The notes beneath the pieces were generated by a model. The model worked only from the letters and a program-made list of their open reading frames with translations. It was not told where the DNA came from and did no database searches. The position numbers and the translations under genes were made by a program. 64,000 bases of DNA from Hyparrhenia diplandra (taxonomy: Eukaryota > Streptophyta > Magnoliopsida > Poales > Poaceae), in the NCBI GenBank assembly GCA_015847255.1, contig JADLZK010012213.1, positions 62,001-126,000 of the forward strand. Reading direction: 5' to 3'. Numbering within the stretch: the first letter of the stretch is position 1; each line of letters starts with the position of its first letter. Shown one piece after another: positions 12,677-22,878 of this stretch.

Positions 12677-13067
12677 TACTATGATTTCACCTGCTACTAG
12701 CTGCAACAATCGCCACATCGTCACACGGTGGCAGAGGCCCCTTCATTTTTCAATACACAGCAGCAAAGCTTAGCCAATCGTGTTCTCTCAAAAAAAAAAA
12801 TCTCAACCAATCGCAGCGGCGTGCGTGCATGCATTTCGCCCGGATTGGGGCGGGCGCGTCGAAGGCGCCCGTCTGTTCTCTCTCTTCGTTTCTCTCCCTC
12901 CACGTAGATATCTCGGTCTACTTACCGCCCACCATAATACTTGCTCTTACACACCTTTGCTGTGTGCTGGCTGTAACTAATATATCACTTTTGCTCTAAG
13001 TTTTCCAACTGTTGTTGTTGGTGGTGTCTAGTGGCATTCCGGGGTGTCCGTGAATTATGGTGTGTTA
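12677..13067. other. Intergenic sequence with promoter-like CCAAT motifs
   Basis: No gene is supported. The stretch at 12770-12900 has AGCCAATCG, AACCAATCG and a GATTGGGGCGGGCG block followed by a pyrimidine-rich CTCTCTC tract. This looks like a plant promoter and 5' leader, but no convincing coding region follows within the next kilobase. Confidence 0.3.
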
Positions 13068-14350
13068 CACGGCCCGTCTGACGAGAGGACATAAACAATA
13101 ATCGATTGTCTTAGAACAAAAGAAAAGTAGTGTGCTTTTGTTCACCTTTTCCCTCTTAAAATCTGGCAGAAGTATGTTATGTTTATCATCATCTCCTATA
13201 TTTGTAACTACAATTTTTCTCTCTTAGAACATGCTTTTAAGTATCATTATACACTGACCGTGTACTAATGTATGGAGGATCCAGGATCCTTATGTCAGTG
13301 TAACATGATGCTAGCTCGCAGTGTCAAGTCGGGTGACATCTGCTTGGTAGAAACTTTGGCTCCAGCACGCTGTCCACATACTCTGTTCACTTGCAGGCTG
13401 TCGACATACAGCCAAATCATGGCACCGGCAGCGTCTCCTGAACTCTTGTAGTCTTGACCATGTGTATTTGTACACTACGGCTGTGTTTAGTTCCAAACTT
13501 TGTCAAATCAAAGTTTTTGCCTCATGCAAGGAGTATCAAATGTAGGTAAACGAAATAACTAATTACACAGTTTGGATGTACTTTTACGAGATGAATCTTT
13601 TGATCTTAGTTAGGTCATGGTAGGACAACGATTTACACAAACAAACGAAAAGTCTTCTGATGCCAAATTCAGTGCTTCAGTACTAAATTTCAGGCAACTA
13701 AACACAGCCTACATATATACTTTTTTGAAGTAACGGACCTATATATATTTGCACAAGTAATGGTCCTGAAGTACATGGATGATGGATCTTGTAATGAACC
13801 GAATGTGTGGTGGTTAAAGCAGATATTCAGCACGAACATTGTACGCTAACCTGAATGATGATCATGAAATCAGGTATCCCCGTTATTATTGTGGATCGAT
13901 CTTACACAGCTTCCTTGATGTCACGGCGATTATAGAATTCTCCTCTCCTTCTCAAATCTCTGTCGCGACACCATGTCCTCTGCTTTGTCGCCTGCACTGC
14001 ACGGCGGCACCATTATACGCAAGGCACTCTGCTTTCCAAGGAGGCAGAGCAAATGGGTAGGCCGAGCCTTCACTATGACCTGTGTCTGAGGAATATAATG
14101 GTTCCTTCATACTAGTTTGGAAGCACGGGACAGTAGTTCATCCTATGCAGACCATATGTGTATGTCAAACAATACAGGAAGGACAAAGTATAACAGAGCA
14201 CAAACAAAGCAGAGCAGAGCACAGCCACCCTCTGGTCACTTGTTTTTTTGGTCCTTGGACCGGAATACCTCTGTCGCTTGGGCTCCCCGTGTGGCATCAA
14301 GCTACCTGTACGAGGAGCTTACCAACATGATTGAGATATGTGCACAACTT
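13068..14350. repeat. Segment A, copy 1 (duplicated at about 30171-31050)
   Basis: Diverged but collinear with 30.17-31.05 kb. Shared landmarks in order are GACGAGAGGACAT, a ttttgttcaccttttcc block, a ggatccaggatccttatg block, a tggtagaa...ccagcacgc...gtccac block, ctcttgtagtcttgaccatg, ggatcttgtaatgaaccgaa, and caaagcagagcagagc near the end. No conserved open frame spans it. The present copy contains a MITE at 13479-13709 that the other copy lacks. It is part of the multi-kilobase unit that also carried the NLR genes. Confidence 0.75.
13479..13709. mobile_element. Tourist-like MITE (231 bp)
   Basis: The terminal inverted repeats GGCTGTGTTTAGTT and AACTAAACACAGCC are flanked by the direct repeat TAC (13476-13478 and 13710-13712). 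Length, 3-base duplication and end sequence fit a PIF/Harbinger-derived MITE. The paralogous locus at about 30577 has no insertion. Confidence 0.88.
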
Positions 14351-15379
14351 GCCATGGGTTGCCGAGCCGGACGTGTGCCACTGCCCCAAACTCGAGAAAC
14401 GTTTGGGGAACGCATCATCATCATATGAATCTGTAGGTGCTACAAGGTCATGAGAAATGCATGTCCGGGGAACGCATCATCATATGAATCACGAATAAGG
14501 CTCCTCAACTAATAGCCTTTGACAAACCATATCCATATTAGTCTCGTTTTCCTCAGGTAATAAAGTTACGTGGTGCGATTTACCGACAAATAAGGAGTCT
14601 TGATCAATGTGCATTAGAGAAGCGGCCGCGCGGGGAATGGATGAAACCCGTACGTCTGCAGTCGGAGCCGGCCTGCCCGGTGGACCATCTCCACCCAAAA
14701 ATCGCGCTTGCGTTGGATCTTTCGATTGGGGCCGCCGGATCCATGGGCAGGCCGAGAAGAGAAGGGAGGAAGAAACACACGTAGCCCATGCGTCCGTAGC
14801 CTAGCAGGGGATCGGGGCTACGGGTAGGCCACGGAGGATTGGCGACTGCCCTTGTTGCCACTGGTAGGAATTGGAACGTAATCGTGACAGGAAGCCGTGC
14901 CACTCGCTAGATTAGATTAGGAGAACACACGTAAAACACACCGATTTATTTATTAGACAGTTATTTTAATTATATTTATTTATAATAATAGCGATAGGGG
15001 AATATTAATTTTTAGAAAACCCAATTGATCTGATGGTTGTTATTCCTCGTGATGATTTAGTCTTACCAAATTGATGACTAGATTTTTTCTAATTATTGTG
15101 AGAATTTTTAGCATTTATCTATTTTTCTAGCTTGCTTCATGAGAATTAATGTGGAGCCTCCGTTGTGGCCTCCAATTAGTATTAGTAAGAAATAAGATAA
15201 CATGAACATACTGATGAACGAAATGCGCCAAGTAGGCATGGAACATGATCAGGCTCATCGAAGGTTTTCCTCTGCAAAGCCTTTCCGGTCTATTCGGAAA
15301 AAAAAACGAGCAAAGCTCTAGGGGTCTGCTCGGAAAAACACACACACACAAAAAGGACTCTCTGTACAGGTTACCATGA
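14351..15379. other. Intergenic sequence
   Basis: No gene is supported. A 24-base phrase (ggggaacgcatcatcatatg plus flanks) occurs twice, near 14405 and 14466. A moderately GC-rich patch at 14600-14890 is open on both strands without a recognisable domain. An AT-rich tract follows at 14935-15125. Confidence 0.4.
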
Positions 15380-15660
15380 GCCGGAGGACGCTTGGAATTA
15401 TATGGTGAAGCAGAGTGCTGAATAGACCTTGTGCTCAAACTTCGGCACTAGTATTTTCATAGTATTCTTTTGCGCGTTTATTTGTAAATTAGTCAATGTT
15501 CCGTCTTGTTTTCTTGTTATATAATGAAGGAACATGTGGTGAGGAACCAAAGGTTGTGTAATCAAGGCTGCCCTCTGCTTTTCCGATCCCTGCAACAACT
15601 GTATGTTAATCCTCTGCTTTGTAATCAAGGCTGTCCTCTGCTTTTCCGTTCTATAGCACT
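15380..15660 (+). repeat. Orphan NLR 3'-flank, copy B
   Basis: The order of motifs matches copies A and C: ccatgagcc..., aattatatggtgaagcagag, gctgaata..cttgtg, a ttc..gcactagt block, then gtggtgaggaa and cctctgcttttccgatccc. In copies A and C this order follows an NLR stop codon by a few hundred bases, but here no NLR coding sequence precedes it. It is read as a relic of a deleted NLR copy. Confidence 0.6.
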
Positions 15661-16684
15661 ATGGTAGTGGACCAGTGGACGGAACACCAGGCGCCTAGAG
15701 ATATTACGTTTGAAACACCATGAGCATGGAATTTCGTCCTAGTTATAGAATGCGTTACCACCGCATTGAGAAAAAGGATTGCTACTTTTTACGGTGGGTT
15801 TTCATTCTCGATTCGATTTATTTAGCCAGTTTAGTACTTGCATGTCGTCTTGTAGAAATCACTAATTTGTAGAGACGCTTAGCTAAAAATTAATTCCGGC
15901 CGTACGTACGTTACTGAAAATGTGGCATCATGATGATTAGTGGCACCATCATCGTATATATTAGTATAAATCTGCTGCCACCACTTTACGCCCACCGAGT
16001 CCTGGAAAAACTAATTTACTTGCATAAATATAGAAGGCGTGCAAGAGCGAGGGGCCTAGCGCCAGAAGAAAAGTGCAGGACACAGAGTCGATGCCTTGGC
16101 TTTTTGTTCAATTAAAGTTGTTAATAGTACTGCTAAACACTAGTAAATAGAATGCTGAATGGTAAAGTCGATAAAGGCAGGTGACCGCCACTTCACGCCT
16201 GAACGGAATAGGACAATTAAAGTTGTTAATAGGAACAATTAAAGTTGCTATGACGGGCTGCTAGACACCACGTAGTAAATGTAATGTGCAACGATGGTGC
16301 GCCGCCACCAACTCTTGTTTAGCGTTATTTATTTATCACCTGCTTTTCTTGCAAGGATAGGACGATTTTCTCCACCTACTACACCCCAACATCATGGCAC
16401 CGTTGAAGTCGATGATTCTTGTCTGTGTGCTTTTGTACGCTTCGGCCAATTCTTTTGGCTAAGGTGTGCGACGTGTAAAAACTCTAATTTCCCTTAATAG
16501 AATACGTGCCAACGGTACGCTTCAAAAAAAAAAAAAACATTACGGCAATTGCTTCACCAACACAATAGCAAACTTCTTCTGTTTGTTTGCCTTATAATTA
16601 ATCTTGCGGAGATGACCCAACAATCTAAAATTTACAAACAAACTAAATGCTGTGTCAGCTTGGTGTGATCTCTTTTCGGTCTGC
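15661..16684. other. Intergenic sequence left of the mariner insertion
   Basis: No gene is supported. Positions 16285-16385 are a diverged copy of 10850-10950. Short repeats of aattaaagttgttaatag occur at about 16108 and 16215. Near the right border the sequence grades into an NLR-leader copy. Confidence 0.45.
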
Positions 16685-16747
16685 AATAAGTTGAGGTGAA
16701 CACTTCCTTCTGCTATGATTTCTCCGTGGAGAACCGGTAGCAGTATA
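16685..16747 (+). repeat. Left half of an orphan NLR leader, interrupted by the mariner element
   Basis: The sequence ataagttgaggtgaacactt...ttctccgtggag matches the leader units before NLR2 (for example around 33165-33225, agaagctgaggtgagcactt...). It runs to the TA target site and resumes on the far side of the mariner at 29980. This shows that the transposon landed in an NLR leader that has since lost its gene. Confidence 0.7.
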
Positions 16748-16776
16748 CTCCCTCCGTCCCGTTTTTCTTGTCGTCG
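16748..16776. repeat. Left terminal inverted repeat of the mariner element
   Basis: It begins CTCCCTCCGTCCC directly after the TA target duplication and continues GTTTTTCTTGTCG. It pairs with the right-end repeat at about 29951-29979 with roughly two differences. Confidence 0.9.
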
Positions 16777-16839
16777 ACGGCGGTAACTTGTCTCAAAATT
16801 GTTGTCGCTCCTATATCGTCGAAGGCACAGAGTAGGCCG

Positions 16840-18170
16840 TGGCAGGCGCACCGGCGCAGTCGAAAGTTGAAATGCTAGCGCCGGTCTCCACTCCCTCTGC
16901 CACCACACAAAATTGCAGCGTAATAAAAAAAAAAAAGAAAAATCCCCACCTTATCCCCAAAGCCCAAATCCAGCCTCATCCCGATTCCCCGGCCGCGCGG
17001 GTGCCGGCCTCCGCCGCCCAGCGCTACCCTCCACCGCCCCCGCGCGCCTCCCTCCATCGCGCTGCCCCTCCGCCGCCCTTTGTCCTCCGCCGTCTGTCGT
17101 CGCGCCGCCCCTCCGCCCGGCAGCGCTGCGCTCCCGCGCCCAGCGCTGCGCTCCGCCGTCGCGCTGGCGCCCTGCGCCCTCCACCGCCTCCGTCGCGCCG
17201 CCCTGTGCCCTCCGCCGCCGCCCTACCCTCCACCACCCTACGCCACGCGGCCATCTACCCGCCGCCTCCCACCCGATCTGCAGGCGCGCCGAGTACACCG
17301 CCGCCTCGCCCGGCGCGTGGTCGTGGCCGTCCTCCCTTCCGGCCCGTCATCCTCTTCCACGCTCGTCACCTCCATTAACCTCGCTGCCTCCCCATCTTCA
17401 CTGCATCTCCCTCTCCCCCTTCTCCATCCATGAAGGGAAAGGCTGGTTCGCGACGCCGTCCTTTCCTCCCCGTGGGAGCGGGTCCAACTCGTTAGGCGCA
17501 TCCGAGTTGGGGTGAAGGCGGCCCGGCCCTACGGCAGCGGTGATGGGAGCGGCGCCCGGCTAAGGTCTTGGTCATCGATGGCGATGTGGGTGGCGGTGGT
17601 GGTCAGCGTTTCGTCCCTGTGTTTGGGGCGGCAACGGAATCCCAGATCGGCGACAACATTGGGGAAAGCGGCTCGAGCTCGGTGTCGTCCCCAAGATGGG
17701 CGCGGGTGGTGGAAGAGGCTGAGCGAACCGGTGAAGGTGGGGGCTGCAGCGTTGGAAGGCTGAAGGAAGTTGTGAAGCTGGAGGCGGCGGTAGTGATGGA
17801 AGCCCAGAGCGCGTCGTCAAACTGACGCCGATCGCCTTCGCATCGATAGCCTCGGTCAACTTCATGTGTGACTCTGAAGATGAAGGCAGCGACATGGAGG
17901 TGGGCCTTTACACTCTTGATTCGGAGGAAGGTCGGCGTCTTTGTGGTGGCATCAATATACAACAAAGGTGGCCCACGGTCGCCGGATCCAGCTCCAGGTT
18001 GCAGTAGCTGCCGACGTCCCCTCGGGGGGCCGCCGACGTCCTGTGGGGGCTGCCGCCGCCCCCGATGAAGTACACCCGGAGGTGCGGTACAACTTGCCGG
18101 GATGGAACCCATCTTCCATGACACCTTTTCGGCTTCCTTAGAATTTGTTTGCACGCATGCTTCCACCCAT
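16840..18170 (+). other. GC-rich gene-like block inside the mariner element
   Basis: Strikingly GC-rich, CpG-rich sequence within an otherwise AT-rich transposon. It has the look of a grass gene 5' end: an A-run and pyrimidine-rich leader at 16915-16990, then Pro/Ala/Arg-rich open frames on both strands up to 17515, then less extreme sequence up to the LTR insertion at 18177. Frames are open in several phases because of composition, so no CDS is called. There is no recognised domain. The most economical reading is a host gene fragment captured by the mariner element, but it could be a native non-coding part. Confidence 0.4.
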
Positions 18171-18176
18171 AGTGAT

Positions 18177-19940
18177 TGTTGACACTTGTTATCATATAAA
18201 TTTATTAATCAAATAAACATGAGAAAGGGGTATAAATTATAATAACAACCTAGAATAGGGGTCACTAACATATTTCCATCAGTTTTTGGTAAAGTTGTGA
18301 ATTGCGGGGACTAAGCGGGGAAAACACCGTAATTCGTCGTGAGCCGTGCGACTACGCAATGTAACGCAATCCAACTCAGAGAGAGAAGACCCTAGAAGGC
18401 ACCGGACTAATCCCGGCGTGAACGAGACTTAGCAACCAAGAAACCATCATCTAGAAGACTCGAAGACACGACGGATTACGGGCACCGGGGTGGGCCAGCC
18501 CCTGGGCCGATCGGCCCAATAATGGGGCGATCGGCCTCCCCCCTCCGCCAAGTCAGCCCTGCCTCCAAGCTTCCTCAACCGACTCTAAGGCGCAATCTAA
18601 TCCACCCGTTTAATGTCGGTTTGATCCGAGGGCGTCGGTGGGATCACGAGATGTATCTAGGTCAAACCCGGCACCTCCTCCCGGACTATATAAGCGAGAC
18701 CCCTAGACCCCCTTTTTTCGGATAATCTAGTTCATAATCAAGTTCATCAACGGCGCTTCAAGATCCAAGTCATCAATCCCACGCTCTAGAAACACCGCTT
18801 TAGGAAGAGTAGCAATCAAGATTAGATCTAGTAGGAAGGGAGAAATCCGCTCACGATCGTCGGAGGCCGGCTCAAGATGGGGCCTCGTTCTTGTAAGTTC
18901 TTCATTGTAAGTAGTCTTCAAGTTCCGGACACGTTCTTAATATGAATATCTTGATCATGTTTATATTCGAGATTATTTGTTCTAGTATTTACTTTGATTA
19001 CATGTTTAGCATAGTTGAATTACTTTTTATGTTCATGCATGGATTAGGTATAGCGCTCATCCATCAATATTATGGGTGAGTGGTAGAGGCGATGTAATCG
19101 TGGTGATTAGATCTTATTTACCTGCGTTTGCACCCTATGTGCCGGGTCGTGTGGTAGATCGTGGTGGTGACAGCACCATTGAGTCCTTTGCAATCCATCC
19201 CCCGTATGTAGGCCTAGCGGATGATATTATTCGGGTTGTTCTAAGTTTCGGCCTTAGTCTTCACGGATTCTGTCCTCATGTGTGGATTTAATTAGTCTTT
19301 CTTCGATGATTGTTAGATGTATTGCACTAATCAGGTAGATCCTAACTTATAGTTTAGAGTTACATATTGGAGTTTCTAATGCTAGCTAGCCTATGAATTG
19401 CTATCGCCCATTTGTTTGACACTTTCCAAGATGCACACTGGATATGACTTGGTTGAATCTATTTATTAGAACTTTTATCATTATCTTTATTGTGAACTTT
19501 GATCCCTGTTTAAGTAATTGATAAACTTAAATACTTAAGCTTTGCATACGAGAGATGATTAATGTTTAGATACACACATGCATAGTTAATTCATGATAGT
19601 AGACTTCTTTCCCGTGGTAGAATATAAATTCAAGACCTGGTTCTTACTCCTGGTTAAAATGCTACAATGGTATATTCATATATCAGGCGCTATGCGGATA
19701 CCCAGTTATAATTGCTTATTTACTTATTGAGAAGTTTATCAAGTCATAGTACGAATATGTTATTCTTTGCATATTAGTAGTTTAACTATAGGGATGACAA
19801 CCTTTTCGGATATGCTATGAACTGCAATGAATAATTTTCTTTTAGTTTTATCCGAAGCAACATCGATATTCATTTTTTGACGCCATTGCTAGTGATAGGT
19901 TTATATCTGTTTCTAGTTAGTGACGTTAGAAATACCAACA
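18177..19940 (+). repeat. 5' LTR of the nested gypsy element (1764 bp)
   Basis: Nearly identical along its length to 24709-26462. It has TG...CA ends with a TGTTG/CAACA inverted terminus. A TATA box (TATATAA, 18687-18693) follows a GC-rich stretch and precedes the likely transcript start. A degenerate copy of the primer-binding region (TTTTTTGACGCCATTGC) sits inside the LTR at about 19873-19889. Confidence 0.93.
18687..18693 (+). promoter_or_regulatory. TATA box in the 5' LTR
   Basis: TATATAA in the context GGACTATATAAGCGAGAC. The same box is at 25218-25224 in the 3' LTR. The context CTATATAAGCGAGA is also found in the unrelated LTRs at 43.1 and 45.8 kb. Confidence 0.75.
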
Positions 19941-19948
19941 AGCATTTT

Positions 19949-19962
19949 TGGCGCCGTTGCTT
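19949..19962 (+). other. Primer-binding site, complementary to tRNA-Asp 3' end
   Basis: TGGCGCCGTTGC begins eight bases after the LTR end and matches the complement of the 3' end of plant tRNA-Asp(GUC). Athila/Tat-type gypsy elements commonly use this primer. The match weakens after the twelfth base. Confidence 0.8.
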
Positions 19963-20109
19963 GGGAAAGAAAGTCTTTAGCCAAATAAAATACAAATATA
20001 GGAATAACTTGCATGCATCTCTCTCACGCATTGTAAAGTATTAAATTTATCACTAATTGCTTAAACAGGTTTACCCTTGTTATTATTCTTTCTATCTATT
20101 TCGGGGTAA

Positions 20110-21272
20110 TGTATGAATAGGAATCTTCACGAAAACTTCGTTTCCGATCCGAAAAACTCTTGAAGCGAGGCAAGATCCAAGTTGAAGTCTCGACCCAAGA
20201 TCGCCGCCTCGGAAGACTCCTCCATCTTGCGCGAAGCTTAACACCGTGTTCGAAGTGATGGCAAACAAGACCCTCCGCAGTACTCTCGCACCGACTCACG
20301 CCAACATCTGCACTTTGGGCCGACAATGAGGTGGGAGACAAAGCTTTTGAGCTCAAGCCCGCACTCATCAACATGGTACAAGCTAGCCAATTACGTGGAA
20401 AAGCCCATGAAGATGCCAATGCTCACCTACAACACTTCCTAGAGTTCTCGTGGCACCTTCACCATCAAAGATGTCTCAAGTGATGCAATCCTACTTCGTC
20501 TGTTCCCATTCTCACTCTTGGGACGAGGCGGGCGGTGGTTCTACGCCAACAAAGACAAACTCACTACTTGGACACTGCTCTCTTTGCCTTCTTGGCAAAG
20601 TTCTTCCCTATAGGCAAAACCAACGCCTTACGGGGAAAATCTCCAGCTTCCAGCGGCAACACGACGAATCCGTTCAGAGGCGTGGGAACGCCCAAGACTA
20701 CATCACCGAATGCCCCACACCATGGAATGGAGAGCGGCTACTCATGCGGACCTTCTACCACGGGCTCAACAACAACACCCCGTGAGACCATGGACGCCGC
20801 CGCTGGAGGTGCTTTCTGTCCCCTTACACCGAGCCAAGCTACTGACCTTGTGGAGAAGATGGCATCAAACCAAGCTTGGAATGAGGACCGTCAACCCCCG
20901 CAAGAGAGAGAGGGAATGCACCGGTGAAAAGAGGTAGACATCCGTCTGCCAAAATGGACCTAATCATGAAGAAGCTCGAAGCTCCCGAGAAGAAGGAAGT
21001 CATGCAACTCTTCGATTCCCCGCATGACATGTGAAGAATGTGGCAACACCGGACACTCGGGCAGCCACTTGTCCCGAAGCCTGGAAGAGGACGTGAACTA
21101 CATCAACAACAACAACAACCGGTATCGCCCCCGAACCAAGGATGGAATCAACAGAGACCCAACTACCAAGGTAACTACTCGGGGTAACTATCAAGGTAAT
21201 AACTCTTTTAATAATTTCCCGCCTTTAAGAGAGTTAGTACAAAACCAAGGTAGACTCATGGATAATGCCTAA
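20110..21272 (+). pseudogene. gag: Gag of the nested gypsy element (frameshifted)
   Basis: Capsid/nucleocapsid precursor that packages element RNA. Seen in changing plus-strand frames: a start near 20110, a retrotransposon-gag core around 20440-20740 with segments such as FYANKDKLTTW, AFLAKFFPIGKTNALRGK, DYITECP and HHGMESG, then a zinc knuckle beginning CEECGNTGHSG at about 21030-21060 (the last Cys falls in another phase), and an Asn-rich stretch ending PPLRELVQNQGRLMDNA at 21272. At least four frame changes separate these blocks, several beside short homopolymers. The domain order is that of Athila/Tat-like gypsy Gag. It is non-functional as read. Confidence 0.8.
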
Positions 21273-21382
21273 GAAGTTAGCTTCCAACGATAAAATGCTA
21301 GAAACCATTAGTGCTAAAATGGAAAGCTTTTCTTACGCAATAAAGAACCAAACATAGCTTTAATAAAATCTCAGTTATCTCG

Positions 21383-22878
21383 GTGGCTTTATACGCTCCT
21401 ATGCCTAACCGGGGTAAGATTCGGGCCAGCGGAAGAATTAGAATCTGCAAATCTTGTCGATGTCTACTATGCGGTATTATTGACCAAGGGTGCACGAGAA
21501 GGACTGAACTGCCCGGATGGGGCATGCCCGCCAAGAAGGGAGATCCGGGGAGACCGGTCATCACCATCGAGATCGGCAATCGCACCTCTGACGCACTCTG
21601 CGACTTTGGCTCAAGTGTCAACATCATGCCTAAGGTAAACCTTGAGCCAGGTTCAGATTTATTATATACAACCATGTGCCTACAACTTGCAGACCAGTCG
21701 CTATGCTACCCCGAGGGGATCCTGGAAGACGTTTGTCTTTACGTCGGTAAACTCTACGTGGCCACCGACTTCGTGGTCTTGGATACGGGCAAAGGTAAGA
21801 ACGCCCCGATCATTCTGGGACGCCCGTTCCTTGCGACCACCAAGGCCATCATCTACGCCGACACCGCGAAGATCGTCTTCACCGTCAACAAACAGAGGGA
21901 GAGATTCAACTGCAAACACAAGACCCTAGCTCCCCCTGTTCCATCAGTACCACTACCGTACCCTGAAGTACACGCACCAGCCGTCGAGGAGAGGACAAGA
22001 AGAAGAAGCAAGAACAAGAAGAACCGTCAACCTCGACCACACGTGGAGCAAGTCTTGATGATCAATCAAGTTGCAACAGAACGCAAGACTCGACACACTC
22101 CACCACCACTAGAGAAGTTAGACGACCCTGGAGTTCCATCAATCCACTGCTCCATCAATCAGTGGAACTTCCAGCAAGTTGTCTGTGACACAGGATCGGG
22201 CATCAACTTAATGTCAAAGGTAACGTATCAATTAATATATGGTAATCTGCCTTTGTGTTCCACCTATGTAATGCTTTGAGATGGCGGATCAATCACACCG
22301 ATTCGGAAGGTATTGCCGAAACGCCCCCCGTCAAAATCAAAGACTGCTATGTCCTCACTGACTTTTTAGTCATGGACATGGGAGAAGAACAAGATCCTCC
22401 CATAGTACTTGGAAGACCGTTCCTAAACACTACAAGAGCCATCATCTACATCAGGACGGGCGAGATCCACTTCCAGTTTCAAGGTAAAAAAGATCATTTG
22501 TTTCTTCAATACTTACACTAACAATGAACAGCCACCAAGAAAGACCAAGGGCCAGAGGCGTCTCCTGAGATTACAACGAAAGCTGGACTCAAAGATGGAG
22601 GACATTAAGAGGATGGAGAAGGACATCAAAGAAAAGTACACTCAGCTCCTACCCATCTTGAACTCTGGACCGGCCACACCAGAAAGGTCTCCACCAAAGA
22701 AACAAACATGGAAAAAGAGAGAAGCTGCACCCACCAAGAAGAGCAACAAGAGTACGGAGACCCGACCAGCGCCGGCATCATCAACTGAACAATCGACTTC
22801 CACGGCTACTTCGTCTACACCGGCCATTGAGATCCTTGAAGGACCCCTACCGGTACAACGTTCAAACGAGGGCCCATA
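21383..22878 (+). pseudogene. Tandem retropepsin region plus basic tail of the nested gypsy element
   Basis: The aspartic protease of gypsy elements cleaves the Gag polyprotein. Seen: a 298-residue frame from 21383 contains one retropepsin unit with active-site-like LCDFGSSVNIMP (about residue 72) and the flap-distal motif ILGRPFLATT (about residue 150). A Pro/basic linker follows, then a second unit starting VVCDTGSGINLMS (about residue 266). One frameshift near 22270 later, the second unit continues to VLGRPFLNTT at about 22405-22440. The end (to 22878) is Lys-rich with a short predicted coiled coil (KMEDIKRMEKDIKEK) and a Ser/Thr/Pro tail. The first unit has F in place of the usual T in DTG, so the second is the better catalytic candidate. 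Confidence 0.8.

Noticed and set aside
14082..14428. Small plus-strand proteins of 82 and 103 residues
   Set aside because: They lie in a duplicated non-coding segment, the frame is not kept in the other copy near 30.8-31.0 kb, and no domain is visible.
16839..17515. Long plus-strand open frames of 117-200 residues as a host gene
   Set aside because: The block is extremely GC-rich and open in several phases on both strands. The predicted peptides are Pro/Ala/Arg-rich with no domain, and the block lies within mariner termini.
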